DNA of 64,000 bases, taken from positions 354,061 through 418,060 of the forward strand of contig CAUYUJ010012769.1 of NCBI GenBank assembly GCA_963575745.1. The letters are read 5' to 3'. This DNA comes from Prorocentrum cordatum (lineage: Eukaryota; Sar; Dinophyceae; Prorocentrales; Prorocentraceae). Positions within the stretch are counted from its first letter, which is position 1. Every line of letters begins with the position of its first letter. Below are positions 53,116 to 64,000 of the stretch, piece by piece. The notes beneath the pieces are model-generated. The model did no database searches and was not told the DNA's origin. It saw only the letters and a program-made list of their open reading frames with translations. The translations under genes were made by a program, and so were the position numbers.

Positions 53116-55554
53116 GATTTTGACCCGATCTTCGCGTCGTTTTATCTCTCCCCCTCCGCATGGGAGCCCAGCCCGAGCTGCTCCGGGCAATGGCTGCCGC
53201 CGCGGTTAGACCGATGCGAGGGCCCCCGCCGCCCAGCAGGGAAGGGGGACTGGGATCTGCGCACCAGCCGGCCCTCTGGAAGCGTGCGGGGTCCACGAGC
53301 CGTCAGCATCGGGGGCAGCGCCGTGCTTCGCAATCGGCGAGCGTAACCAAATCCACGTGCTCGCTGTTTGGATCCCGGAACGCGGTCCCGTGGATACGAG
53401 ATTGCATGGGCGTGTTCCGCGCGGGGAATCCGCAGGAGAACGCCCGGATCCGCCCAGGGGCCTAGCCCACGATGCCGCGGATGTGCATACGGATATGTTG
53501 TCCGCACACGAGTACTCATTGAAGCCTGGTGGATGCGTTTTCCAAGCGCCTTTTGTAGTAGGACGGTACAACATGAAGTCAGCACAACTTGCAGCGATCT
53601 ACTCAGACCACGCTGTACGACTTTGCAGGAGGGAGGAAGCGAGAGGATATGAAGCAGGAGGCAGGAGGTGGTGACGATGACGGTGAGGTGGAAGTGGTTG
53701 AGAGAGCGGAACCAGAGGAGGTATGTGGTATGCAGTCGAGGGAGCAGGCGGAGGAAGGACGAAGGGGCGGGAGGAGCAGGGAGGAAGACGACGACGCGGA
53801 CAGAGACAAACACGAGAGAGACACGACAAACGCGGACGAGAACGACGAAGTCGACTACGAGAACAATATCAAGGGTGAGGTTGGAGGGCGAGGATGGAGG
53901 CTGGAGAGGAGGGGTGAGTAGAGGACACGGGGTGAATGTCAAAGTCAGAACTCGGCAACTGGCGACGGTGCAGCCAGAACCTGGACAGGTGGCTGGACTC
54001 GATGTCGAAATCCATCTGCATCCACACTTGCTCAGCGAAATCCTCGCAAACGCCATGCGAATGAGCCGAGGGCCACGGACTCTCTGACTTCCATGTCTCC
54101 TCTCCTCTCCTCACCCATCCCTCCGTTTCCTTTGCCATCGCTTTCGCGCCCATCGCCACTAGCCTCCCTGATCCCGCACATCTCTGCCGTTTCTCCCCTC
54201 ACTCACCCCGAATTGATCGGTTTGCAGTGAACCCCCAACCCCCCTCGTCATTGATCTGACGACGCGCCTGACAGTGGAATGTTAGAGTTATAGTCGCTTG
54301 TCTGGTGAGGGCCCTCGAAAACCCCCGCCCCTCAACTTTGCGCTCCGTCCCCCTTCTTGGCTTCGCCTCGACCCGGCGGGGGTGCATTTGCCATGCAAGG
54401 CCCCCACCGGGTGGCCCTGCCCATGACTTGGCAAACGGATGCCTTTGGTGAAGAGCTGACTGCCGTGGATGCCTGCACGGCCCTTTGGGGAGACGACGAC
54501 TGCGCGCCGACACCCAAGCTGGGCCGCGCCAGCCCCAGAGGCCCCAGGATCGTTGCAAACGTCTGGCTGGCCTGGCCAGGATCAGCGCCTGCACTAGTCA
54601 AGCGCGCTCCACTACTCGCAAAGGTAACGATTCGCACGTGGCCTGGATCCGCCGCGCGGGATCTACGATCCACTGCATCGAAGCAGACATGTGTCTTCCG
54701 GACGTCTGCGAGTGGGCACCTGGCGAGGAGTTAGTGGAACGCGCTCGATGACACACCGAAGCCTGAGCCCAAGATCGGCCCCTGGCCAGGAGCGGTGCCT
54801 GTGGATGGCTGGCGCACGCCTGGCCAAGATCGGCGCATGACACCCTCCACGACCAAAGAGAGGAACCGACCCGTGACCCCACAACAGAACACTTAACGCG
54901 AACACATCGGTGCTAATGTCCCCTCCGGATCACTTGCACGGGCAGATCTTGTATCCGTTATTTGTTGTGATTCGTGGGTTCGCTGATCTCCGTCACACTT
55001 TTCTGGTGGCCTGCACTTGGCGTTGGTAGCTAGTGCGACTTTGCTGTGTTCGATATTTTGCTAACTCCAATTGCTAAGTGCTGTGACCTTATTCCCCAAA
55101 CCGTGCTTGCACTTAGGGGCGTTCTTGCTTCTGGAAAAAGAGAGCCGGGTTTGGGGGTCGGTGTGGCGGCTATGTCGTCGCCGTCGCCGCCCAGTCGCCG
55201 CCCCGTCGTCTGGGCCCAGGGGTCGGTCTGGCGGCTACGTCATCGCCGTCGCTGCCCCGTCCCCGCCTCGTCAAGGCCCATCGTCTGTCCCTGGGGGTCG
55301 GCCTGGCAGCCATGGTGTCCCCGTCTCCGCCCCGTGGCCACCTCGTCGACACCACACGAGCTGCACCACATCACTTGCACAACATGCAGAAGAACATAGG
55401 CTCTCCCTGCCTGGCTATATCGCTCCCCCTGGGATCGGAGGTTGGGGGTGAGATTGCAAGGGAACGGAGACCCCCAACCGGGAAAAGCGTTTCGTTTCGT
55501 TCGTGTCGTGCGTGCGGGCGAGGCGAAGCTGCTTAGGCGCGCGAGAGGAATGAA
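53116..55554. other. 2.4 kb intergenic; no gene recognised
   Basis: An acidic/basic low-complexity frame at 53589-53921 has no domain. 54520-54850 repeats GGCCAGGATC(A/G)GCGCCTG-like phrases (54568, 54785, 54822), perhaps an old repeat. Confidence 0.5.
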
Positions 55555-56010
55555 CCCGCCGCTGCTAGGGCGAAGTCAAGACGAATGATTCTCCCCCGCC
55601 CGCCCGTCCGGCGGTGGCTCGCGGTGTCCCGCAGTGTCCCGTGGTGTCCCGTGGTGTCCCGTGGTGTCCGCCGCTGCTAGGGTGAAATCAAGACAAAGGA
55701 TTCTCCTCCGCCCGCCCGTCCGGCGGTGGCTCGCGGTGTCCCGCAGTGTCCTGTGGTGTCCCATGGTGTCCCGTGGTGTCCGCCGCTGCTAGGGTGAAAT
55801 CAAGACAAAGGATTCTCCTCCGCCCGCCCGTCCGGCGGTGCCTCGCGGTGTCCTGTGGTGTCCCGTGGTGTCTCGTGGTGTCCGCCGTTGCTGGAGCGAA
55901 AACAAGACAAATGATTCTCCCCCGCCCGCCCGTCCGTCCGTCCGTCTGGCGGTGTCCCGCGGTGTCCCGCGGTGTCCCGTGGTGTCCCGTGGTGTCCCGT
56001 GGTGTCCCGT
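55555..56010 (+). repeat. Four ~102-112 bp units with (GGTGTCCCGT)n
   Basis: CGCTGCTAGGGTGAAATCAA followed by GACAAAGGATTCTCC recurs with GATTCTCC at 55587, 55699, 55810 and 55912. CCGCCCGCCCGTCCGGCGGT and GGTGTCCCGT decamers lie between. Confidence 0.93.
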
Positions 56011-56410
56011 TGAGTGAGATCGGTAGTGAGCGTGATAGTGAGATTGATAGTAAGATCGATAATGAGATCGATACTGAGATCGATGTGGTACCCCGAGGTG
56101 TTCCGTGGTGTCCCGCGGTATCCCGAAAAGTGAGATCGATAGTGAGATCGACAAGTGTCCCCTGGTGTCCCGTGGTGTCCTATGGTGTCCCTTTGCATGA
56201 GATCGATAATGAGATCGATGGAGAGACCGATAGTGAGATCGAGAGGTGTCCCGCGGTGTCCCGTGGTGTCCCGTGGTGGTCAGTGGTGTCCCGTTGAGTG
56301 AGATCGATAGTGAGATCGATCGTGAGATCGACAAGGGTCCCGTGGTGTCCCGTGGTGTCCTGTGGTGTCCTGTGGTGTCCCGTTGAGTGAGATCGATAAT
56401 GAAATCGAGT
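56011..56410 (+). repeat. (GAGATCGATAGT)n minisatellite mixed with GTGTCCCGTG
   Basis: 12-bp GAGATCGATA(A/G)T units in blocks at about 56017-56085, 56130-56152, 56199-56245, 56298-56333 and 56388-56410, alternating with GTGTCCCGTG decamers. Confidence 0.92.
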
Positions 56411-59400
56411 CAGCCAGATGTTGGTTCCCCCCCCTCTCCCCTCCCACAACCTCCTCATCACCCGAAGGGTGGTCGTATAGGTCGTACAGTATACATTTGA
56501 TGTTACCCCATCGCTCGCTGTAAACATGAACCCATACAACACCACGCAAGCTGGTATCGACACACATCCCCTCATCCATAACATTACCACATGCCATCCA
56601 GCGTCATTCGCCCCGTTTTGCAAACATACATGACGAAATCCACATGCGCGCGGCGTCGCGCGTGCATGCCGAAATCCTTCAGAAACCATGGGCTTCGCAT
56701 GGAATCGATGTCCCCGAAAACATCTGAGCCAATGGTTTCGCAACATGATTTCTGAAACAACATCTGTTCGCATTCCCGCGAAACCGTACGGAAACCATAA
56801 GTTATTCAACCTGTTTATCAAATGCGCCCAAGCGAGCCTCATGCGCGCGCGTGCCGAAACCATTCGAACACCTTTCCGCCACAGTTGGGGGCAGGATAAC
56901 TGTCAAACAGCACCATGCGGACCACTCGCGCCCGTCGGCCACGCGCGCGTCGAAATCCGTGCGACACTCTCACACGCGGACACCTTCATCGTCATCGGCG
57001 TGATCATCATCGGCGCCATCATTGGCATCGCCGTCGTCATCGTCATTGCCACCAACGTCGCTACTATCTCATCGTGTCTGCCGTTTTCGACGTCGCCATG
57101 ATACCGCGCCCGCACGCGTCACCGACTCGCACTGGCGTGCCCACGCGTCAGCGCGGCCTGCGAGACGTGCTGGGAGGTCCCCAGCGGTCAGCACCGCTGC
57201 GGCCGCGTCGGTCGCGCCAGACTGGTTGGCCGCTGCTGGCCGCTGTGCGCGCGAGCCTGCGCGCGCTAGCGCGGCCGCAGCGACGCGCCAGCCGGCGCCA
57301 GGCAGTCATCGCAATCGCCACTGCAGGGGTTTTGCAAACCAACTTGCGGGTGGGCGGGTGGGGTGATTGCGCGAGCAGCGGAGTTGACAATTCACTACGA
57401 ACAAGCTGAATGGCGCAACATCGATTGCATCACATCTATTGCACAACGTATAATGCACAACATAGAGTGTAAAACATATGCTGCACCAGATAATGCGCCA
57501 CAACAGTTGCACAACCTATGCTACACAATCTATGATGCACCACGTAGAAAGAACCTCATGTATGCAATATAGAAATAGGCAGCGGAAGGAGCGGAAACAA
57601 ATAGTATTCCGCTCTACCCGTCCCATCCCATGGCAACCTCTGGGCGCCGAACACACACACATTATTCGATTGCTCTCTTCCCCTGTTTTAGGGGCTGCGC
57701 CAAATACACGTGGCACGCAAGGACGGTAAACCCTCAAGGGGGGTACGACCGAAGACGACGAGGGCGGGGATCGAGGGTTTGGGACACACGTGTTGAATGG
57801 CACGTGAGCAGGCAAGAGCGAACAATCTTAAAATGATTGTTGTTGTCGTCGTCGTCCTCGCCCGCGACCCCCACGCAACTCACCCCGCGGCCCACCCCGC
57901 GACACACTTGCGACACACCCACGTTGCGTTGACGAAAAATCGGCAATCGTTGTGCAGTCTATGTTTTCTGCTTTACGTACACAGAACGAGCGGCGCCTGC
58001 GGCGGGATTTCTCCGAGCCTCGCAGACTGCCGACGACCCCGCCGCCCCCTCACTGGCGAGGTGCTAACGTGTCAGTGATCTGCGCTCGTGCCCCGTCGGA
58101 TGACCCACCCCCTCCCGCCGTCGCGGGCGGCGGTCCTCCGCGGCCTTGCCGATTCCGCTCCGCGGGAGGTGGTGGTCCGCCTCGCGCGGCGAGCGCGCCC
58201 TCGCCCCCACCCCCCACGCGGGGCGCTCGCCAGGGGGTCGGGCGGAGGGACTCGGGCACTGGCAGGACGGGGGTTCGTGGAGAGTGGCGCAACGATTCGT
58301 GCTCGGGGACGCCCTCGCTGCCCCGCTCCACTCGTCGGAACCTGCCTGGGGTATGCCTGGGGGGGCAGGTCTCGAGGGTCGGGGCGCAGGGCGCTCGGGA
58401 GGCGTGCCTCTTTCTTTTTGTTGATATGCAGTATTTTTCTGCAGTTGGCATCCGGTTTGTTTTCGGGTTGGGTTTGTTTGGGGGGGTGGACCATCACAAG
58501 GGCGCCAACCCGAAACAAAAGCCCTCTCAACCCGAAACAAAAAACGCAGCTCTGTGCAGTGTCTGCCTGGGGATCAGCTGGCCGCCATGGGCGACGCGCC
58601 AGCACCTCCAAAGGCTGCACCGACGGCCAGAAGACGAAGTTGGCAGAGGCTCCTGCCCGCAGCGCTGCGGAGAGGCCGGGGCCTGGCCCAGGGAGCATGC
58701 TCAATGAATGACACGAGCACGACGAGGACTTTGTGCGTCTCTCCCTCGGGCTCCAAGAGTGAGGCTTGAGGCTCAACACAGTCCCGCCCGAGTCTGGGCC
58801 GAGCATTGACTCGATCGGCCTGCCTGCCTGCCTGAAGACCACACACACACCTTGCTTTGGGGGGAAACCAGAAGGTACCGATACCGCTATTCCCCGGACC
58901 TCTCCTGGGGTGCGTTCTGGCCAGGATTTCGAGGCGAATCCAGCCGTGGCGACGACGGCCGCCCAGGAGGCCCTAAAAGGGGAAAAACGGGCGGGGGGGG
59001 GGGAAGAGGGATGGGTGCCTCTTCCTCCTCCGAGGCTGAGTGACCAGGCATCTTGTTTTGCCTTCGGGGCCCCAGCACTCGTCGGCCCCCCTTCTCCGCG
59101 AGGGGCCCCGGCTGTACCCGGGGGGCGAGCGGGCGAGCGCGCGGTGACGGCCTGGCGGGGTCGGCCCTGGGAGGGCGGCGCGGGGGGGGGGGCTGGGTGG
59201 CTCGAGGTCGACGCGGGGGTGACGTGGAGGAGTCGGATGCTGGGAGCTGGGCACGAGCTGGTGCAGGCTGGAGGTCGACAGAGGGAGGTGGAAGCTGAGT
59301 GTCGAACGCCAGAGGCTGGTTTTCGAAGCGCTGGGTGAGATCCTGGCGCTGGTCGAGAGAAGCGAAAGCGGCACAGAAAGCCCCCCTCCCTGATGCTGTG

Positions 59401-59446
59401 TCGTCTTCGCGGCGTCGGATCTCCGAGACTCTAGTGGAAGCCCCCT
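56411..59446. other. 3 kb intergenic; no gene recognised
   Basis: 57410-57550 is an AT-richer degenerate repeat of GCACAAC-TATxATGCAC units. 58456-58471 and 58505-58520 form an imperfect inverted repeat around GTTTCGGGTTGG; a third CAACCCGAAACAAAA is at 58528. 57835-57865 is GTTGTCGTC-rich. Nothing coding is supported. Confidence 0.5.
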
Positions 59447-59597
59447 AGACAGGGTTCGGGTAGATGGGATCGGAGGATCGCGCCGCATCGATGACGCATC
59501 GACGACGCATCGGCGCTCCGACGGCGCGGAGAAAATCGGGCTCCACATCGAGCCGTATCACCAATGCATCCTCCGAACCAATGTACTCGGAGCCCAC
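59447..59597 (+). repeat. Dispersed repeat with GCATCG(A/G)(C/T)GA motifs, copy 1
   Basis: GGATCGCGCCGCATCG, CGCATCGACGACGCATCGGC, GAAAATCG(G/A), CTCCACAT(C/T)GAGCCG and GATCCTCCGA/ACTCGGA(G/C)CCCA are in the same order as 60427-60607. The ends GATCGGAGGAT and ATCCTCCGA are complementary, so the unit may fold back. Confidence 0.8.
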
Positions 59598-59791
59598 CTG
59601 GGAGGCCTGGATCCAGGACTCGGAGAGGCAAGAGCGCCAGAGCACTTTTGAACGGCTCTGCAACCCCGTGAGGGCCTCCGCCCTGCGTCGTTCGGGAGCG
59701 GCCAAGAGGGGGGTGTCCAAGAGGGGGGGTGCAAATCATGACCGGCGGCATGTGCGCGGCCCAGCGCGGGGGCCAGGGACGTAATGAAATA

Positions 59792-59882
59792 AGAAGAGGC
59801 GCCATGAAATCTGGGGAAATATCATGGCCCCCGCCATGATATCCACCCCCCCCTAGTCATCACCCCCCTCTTTTCCGCCCCC
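59792..59882 (+). repeat. Dispersed repeat GAGGCGCCATGAAATCTGGG, copy 2
   Basis: Partner of 18965-19059. It contains the palindrome ATCATGGCCCCCGCCATGAT (59821-59840). Confidence 0.8.
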
Positions 59883-60054
59883 GAGCCCTGCGTCCTGGAG
59901 AAACCAGGGCGGAGCCCGGAACGATGCTTGGCGGGGCTCGGCCTCGGCGGGCCCTCTCCGGGCCGCAGGACCGCTGGCAGCCGACTCGGCTACGAGGACG
60001 GCGCCCATGCAACGTGCCATGATCCGAACACCGTTCCGGCCTGGCCCAACGCGG

Positions 60055-60205
60055 GAGGAGGAGGAGGAGGAGGAGGAGGAGGAGGAGGAGGAGGAGGAGG
60101 AGGAGGGAGGAGGAGGAGGAGGAGGAGGAGCAGGAGGAGGAGGAGGAGGAAGAGGAGGAGGAGCAGGAGGAGGAAGAGGAGGAGGGAGGAGAAGGAGGGT
60201 ACGGT
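60055..60205. repeat. (GGA)n microsatellite
   Basis: GGAGGA with GGAGCA and GGAAGA variants. Confidence 0.96.
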
Positions 60206-60426
60206 GCCCAATATGTCCTCGGCTCCGAGGGCCGACAGAAAACTGTGCACCGCACCGTTCCCGGGTCCAGTATCGGCGTCGCCTCGGGAGACGCCAACGC
60301 GGTGCGGTGCACACGAGCCGTCCGCGGATCAGGACAGAGAAAGCCAGCGTGGTCCCCTGGAAGAGGTCGAGACCCCTGGGCAGAGGCCTCGAGAAGCCAG
60401 GACGTCGGGGTTCTGCGCAGAGGCCT

Positions 60427-60607
60427 CCCCAAAAGGGATCCGAGCAGATGGCGTCGGGGGATCGCGCCGCATCGGCGATGCATCGGCGATGCACTGGCGA
60501 TGCATCGGCGACGTCGGCGTACAGAAAATCGAACTCCACATTGAGCCGGATCGCCGGTGCATCGACGATGCGGCAAGATCCTCCGACTCCATCCACTCGG
60601 ACCCCAT
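60427..60607 (+). repeat. Dispersed repeat with GCATCG motifs, copy 2
   Basis: Partner of 59447-59597, with more CGATGCATCGGCGATGCA units in the centre. Confidence 0.8.
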
Positions 60608-60975
60608 TCGAACGACAAACAAGAATGGGTCTCACGTGAGATGATATAGCGACCTTACGCCTCGGCCTGCGCGCCGCCAGCGCGGCGGGCAATTTACGCG
60701 ACAATGTCGGCGCAAACGAACTGTTGTTTGGGGGCGCCCGAAATAGGTACGGAAAGCAACAGTACAATGCCCAACAACAAATGTTGACCAAAACCGACAG
60801 CGGCCGCCGTTGGGCAGGCGGCTTTCTGTCTTCAGTGAACAACGTCCGCGGCGGCGCGGACAGCAAGTCTTGATCAATATGAACATGAACTGCTGTTGGG
60901 AATCGTGCCCATTATTTCCGATCCCTTTTCGATCATCCCGAGCTTTTTGGCGTCGTTCCCTTGGGAGGCCTCGAC
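60608..60975. other. Intergenic; no gene seen
   Basis: 60790-60870 resembles 26823-26900. Otherwise unremarkable. Confidence 0.45.
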
Positions 60976-61090
60976 TTAAGTCGGGCCTGTCCCCCTACAG
61001 GGGCATTTTCGACGAAAAATAAGAAATACCCCAAAGATAGTCAAACAAATTATCCAACAATAATTTGGGGACTATTTTATTGTTTTGCCT
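60976..61090 (+). mobile_element. MITE, family GTCGGGC, left half only
   Basis: TTAAGTCGGGCCTGTCCCCC, ACAGGGGCATTTTCGACG and AAAAATAAGAAATACCCC parallel 44407-44540. The right inverted end is not present. 61091-61440 beyond it shows a (TC)n run at 61350-61370 and no gene. Confidence 0.75.
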
Positions 61091-61889
61091 TTTTGCGGAA
61101 TGGCGGAGCCCCTGGATTCCTGTTCTTGAGCCAAGCGGCTTCGGTAACAACAATCTCAGCTCGAAACTGGTGAAACCCTGCAGCCCTCCTCGAGGCCGCT
61201 GCGCACGCTGGCGGGCTCGTCAGCCCACCATCTCAAATTACATCAGTAATTGCAACAGTGCTAGCCGAAACCCGTTCGGTTCCGTCTCGTGTAAAGAAAC
61301 AGCCATGGCAAAGGAAACCTTCATTCACGTGATATCGGCCTCTATCTCGTTCTTTCTCTCTCTCTCTCTCTCGCGCGATACGACCTCGGGAGGTGATCAA
61401 TCTCCGTCGTATATCTTCTGAACAAGCCAGCATTGCTCAACACAGACGGTATCTCGTACTGGTTGTCCAGGGTGCGTGCATTCACTGAAACCCAGATCCC
61501 CAATCTTGAGTACCCAAAAGCGTATGCCGACCATCAGCCTCATAATGTAGCTTGCTCCTGCTCTTGTAGGTCACTGGCCCTTGGACCTCAACTGACCTCA
61601 TCTTCTTGAACTGCACCTCTGTCTCTGGCGAGGCATCTCTCCTGCGTCGCCTCGACGGCGATCGTTCATCTGACCCTGACCTCGGGTCCTGAAGGTTACA
61701 CCTCGGGTCCTGAAGGAACCCGCAACCCTCTTCGTTTCGTACATGTCGAAATGGCGTGGGCCACAACCCAAAGGCACCTCGTGTCTCTAAAGATTGACCC
61801 ACAACCCTGTCCTGCTTCGCCTTTACCACAAACACGTAGGATCTGAAAACCACTGCCACAATCGTAACCACCAAGTGCGAAACGAAACT

Positions 61890-62185
61890 TCACCAGTTGA
61901 ACTCGCTCTTCATGTTCACATTGATTCTGAAACCATCCTCGTAGTAGTAGTCGTTTGTCGCCTCTGCTCCCGAAATGACCGCCATTACCGCCGAAACCTT
62001 CGTGAGCACCTCTGGGTCCTTGAAACTCGTCGCCTTGATTGAAATCAAACCCAGCGTCTTCATGCGTCTCCTGAGCGCGTCCTTGTCCATCGGCTTCGTT
62101 CCTATGTCCGCCACCCGGTCCTTCGCATTGACCTTCGCCACCTCCATGTCTCCGTCTCGTACCAGATCTTGATGCCGGATCCTTC
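61890..62185 (-). pseudogene. Copia RNase H C-terminal tail
   Basis: RIRHQDLVRDGDMEVAKVNA followed by KDRVADIGTKPMDKDALRR is the typical end of Copia RNase H (pattern RIRH...VRDG...KV...N.AD..TK). It is joined to the integrase linker frame with a frame change near 62160. The frame ends at 61890. Confidence 0.72.
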
Positions 62186-62937
62186 AACAACTCCTCGCCT
62201 GCGTACGCGTCTCTGTAGACGCCGTCACCCGCCAGCTTGTCGTAGTTCACCCTCGGCTCCAACTCCTCGCAGACGTGGCGGTCCTCATCCTTCGTGATCG
62301 ACATGGCGATGCCTATCTCCATCGCCTTTTCCCGTCCTGGCGTAGTAGGTGCCACATCTCCTCCAGCTACGATCGCGTTACCCGTCATCTCCGCGTCCTG
62401 CTCGATCTGTAGCTCCCGTCCGAAGTGATGACCAACCGGTATACCTGGAGCTCGCTGACCTGCTTCTTCAAATCGTGGTTCTGCTACTCTAGCATTTTCT
62501 GGTGGTGGCTGTGCTGCTGGAACTGCCGCTGGTGCTGCTGCAGGTTGCGCTTGTCCTGGTTGATCTCCTGATGCCATCTCGATCCTCGGCTCGGCCTCCT
62601 CGAAGATCTTGGCGAACCTCGTCCTGCACCTCGCGTTGTGTATTGATGAGTTCCCTTCGCATGCTGCACGCCCATCGGTAGGTCCATGCTCCTCGATCAG
62701 CGCCTTCGCGATGTACTTCCGGTTCCTGGCCACCTCATTCTGACCCTTCACCTCCAAGCCCCTGGGATTCCACGGCACTCCTATGAACGCGTTGTAGACC
62801 TCCTGGTTGTACTTGTCCTCCGTGGCCCTGAGCTTCATCGCCCTGGCGTGCTCGATCCCTCTCGGCGTACCTACGATGATTTCGTCGCTCTCGTCGCGCC
62901 TGCCCAAGAAGATACATTCGCCCCACCTCGGTTCCAC
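62160..62937 (-). pseudogene. Copia integrase C-terminal part and linker
   Basis: EPRWGECIFLGRRDESDEII and VGTPRGIEHARAMKLRATE are the region after the integrase core in this family. VPWNPRG and a Pro/Ala/Glu-rich linker (about 62600-62480) follow. Upstream in the same frame are RFAIKTDGRTACERL and a premature TGA at 63016-63018. The RT that should follow is missing. Confidence 0.7.
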
Positions 62938-63548
62938 CTTGGAGTAGTCCTGAGCCTGTATATTGTAGTCGATCGTCTCTCCGATCTTCCTGGGCTCCGA
63001 CTTGAACTTCGCACGTCACAGTCGTTCGCAAGCTGTCCTGCCATCCGTCTTGATAGCGAACCTGGTGAAAAGTACCCCACGTGCCTAATCAACCACGGCA
63101 TGATCAAATTCTTGGGTCCAATCTTCACCTCCAACTTCACCTCCAGCTCGCTGTGTAGTGTATATAGTAACGACTCCACTCTCTCCACCGCGTTCTCAAT
63201 CGCACCGTTGCTCTGATGAGAACCTTTCGGAGCCTTCTCCACCTGCGTGCTGTGCTTCCTCCTGTTCTTCACCGCCGTGATCACCGCTTGTAGCGATGGC
63301 TCCTGGTCGCCCTTCAGGATGATATCCGCTGCTCCCCAAACTTCCAAGTAGAACTCCACCGCTGAGTTGACGTACTCGCTGGGCCCCTTGTGGATCACCA
63401 TGATGGAAGCAACTGCATCCTCAGGCTTCTGCACCATCACCAGGACGTTGACCATCTCCGTCTCCAGCTCGGTGTTCACGAAGCAGTAGTCCATGCCAAT
63501 GACTGGAATCGTCGGCGCCTCCTCTGGGTTAGCCTTCTTGTGACCATC
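62938..63548 (-). pseudogene. Copia integrase catalytic core
   Basis: The DDE residues are visible: GMDYCFVNTE (first Asp), IILKGDQEPSLQAVI (second Asp) and KGSHQSNGAIENAVERVESL (Glu). The spacing between the last two is about 35 residues. The core is in the same frame as the pre-integrase upstream, from which a single TAA (63549-63551) separates it. A frameshift near 63058 follows. The enzyme would insert element DNA. Confidence 0.8.
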
Positions 63549-64000
63549 TTACTTGCCTCGGCCCCAAAGACACCACTTGCACCAGTCCCGATGCGGCAAG
63601 TGCGTCTTCTCGTGGATGGCTATCTCCTCCGCTGTGGGCATGCACCTCTCCTTCTTGACCTTCGGCGGTCGCGCCTCGTCTGTCTCGATCTCCTCCTCCT
63701 GCTCCGCCGGCTGCTGAGCTTGTTCAGGTTCATCGCCTTCTAGAGGGCAGAGCGTGCTCGCGTCCACGTCGAAGCTGTAGATCCCACGCCTCTTCGAGAT
63801 CCTCAGTGGTCTGTTCATCTGGTTGTTCGCGTTCTCGTGCTCGATCATCTCCTTGATCCGCTGGCTGACCTTCGGATTGACCACTGCTCCACCGCCTTCG
63901 TCGAACCATGCACCTTGAGCTCCCTTCGTCAGGTCGCTAACTGCAATGATCGTCTTGTGAACATCTTGTACATCGAACTGTCCTCGAATTGGTTGTCGAG
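63549..64000 (-). pseudogene. Copia protease tail and HHCC pre-integrase (partial)
   Basis: From the window edge the frame reads VQDVHKTIIAVSDLTKGAQG, then AWFDEGGGAVVNPKV, in the manner of the protease C-terminal region. An acidic linker follows, then HEKTHLPHRDWCKWCLWGRG with the His/Cys zinc-binding pattern. It stops at 63549 with TAA, in frame with the integrase. Confidence 0.75.

Larger units (their letters stand above)
61441..64000 (-). mobile_element. Copia-like LTR retrotransposon, RT deleted, runs off the right edge
   Basis: Minus-strand order: protease C-terminal tail, HHCC pre-integrase, integrase core and C-terminal part, then directly the RNase H tail. Pre-integrase before integrase before RNase H is Copia order. 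The whole RT and most of RNase H are absent. An LTR could not be delimited; 61441-61880 is probably 3' non-coding sequence. The 5' part lies outside the window. Confidence 0.8.

Noticed and set aside
55555-56410. CRISPR-like regular repeats
   Set aside because: Repeats are contiguous minisatellite units without unique spacers of constant length, in a eukaryotic context with no cas genes.
58456-58543. MITE around the CAACCCGAAACAAAA inverted repeat
   Set aside because: The short arms have mismatches and I could not define ends or a target duplication.
1-64000. Dinoflagellate spliced-leader sequence, tRNA, rRNA or snRNA genes
   Set aside because: None was noticed on reading either strand by eye. 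A proper search (SL 22-mer, covariance models) would be decisive.

Overview
This 64 kb window looks like a piece of a dinoflagellate nuclear genome. It is GC-rich and saturated with simple repeats. Its coding matter belongs to retroelement types that I associate with dinoflagellates: a reverse transcriptase/tyrosine-recombinase/methyltransferase element, a Copia element with an HHCC pre-integrase motif, and a LINE with a zinc finger and coiled coil. The assignment is inference from content. I found no host gene, no tRNA or rRNA, and no trans-splicing leader by eye.

Layout. 1-868 is a ~102-bp satellite, followed by a TCC/CAT microsatellite. About 1.7-7.4 kb (+) is a decayed tyrosine-recombinase (YR) retrotransposon (element 1) with gag, RT, RNase H, YR and methyltransferase remnants in that order. 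8,454-16,506 (-) is a better preserved relative (element 2). It has split direct repeats (A1 - coding - B1 A2 B2). Its pol is interrupted at 12,188-14,097 by a 1.9-kb transposon-like insertion with an 8-bp target duplication; removing it restores the reading frame. The two elements lie tail to tail.

16.5-34 kb is mostly non-coding. It holds microsatellites and small inverted-repeat (MITE-like) elements, several present in two or more copies. One MITE copy has a clean 9-bp target duplication. 34.7-37 kb has segmental duplications and a telomere-like CTATAGGG array. 37.2-40.4 kb is a ~378-bp higher-order satellite with a conserved minus-strand peptide. 41-46.5 kb is minisatellite and AGG-rich.

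46.5-50.4 kb (-) is a degraded LINE with C2C2 finger, coiled coil, endonuclease, RT tail and RNase H. 50.5-61.4 kb is again repeats (CA, CAGA, GTGTCCCGTG, GAGATCGATAGT) and small dispersed elements. 61.4-64 kb (-) is the end of a Copia-like element that keeps the protease tail, pre-integrase, integrase and RNase H tail but has lost its reverse transcriptase.

The genes do not form a host pathway. They are generations of mobile elements, some nested. Long open frames on both strands are expected in GC-rich trinucleotide repeats and are mostly meaningless, so they are not annotated.
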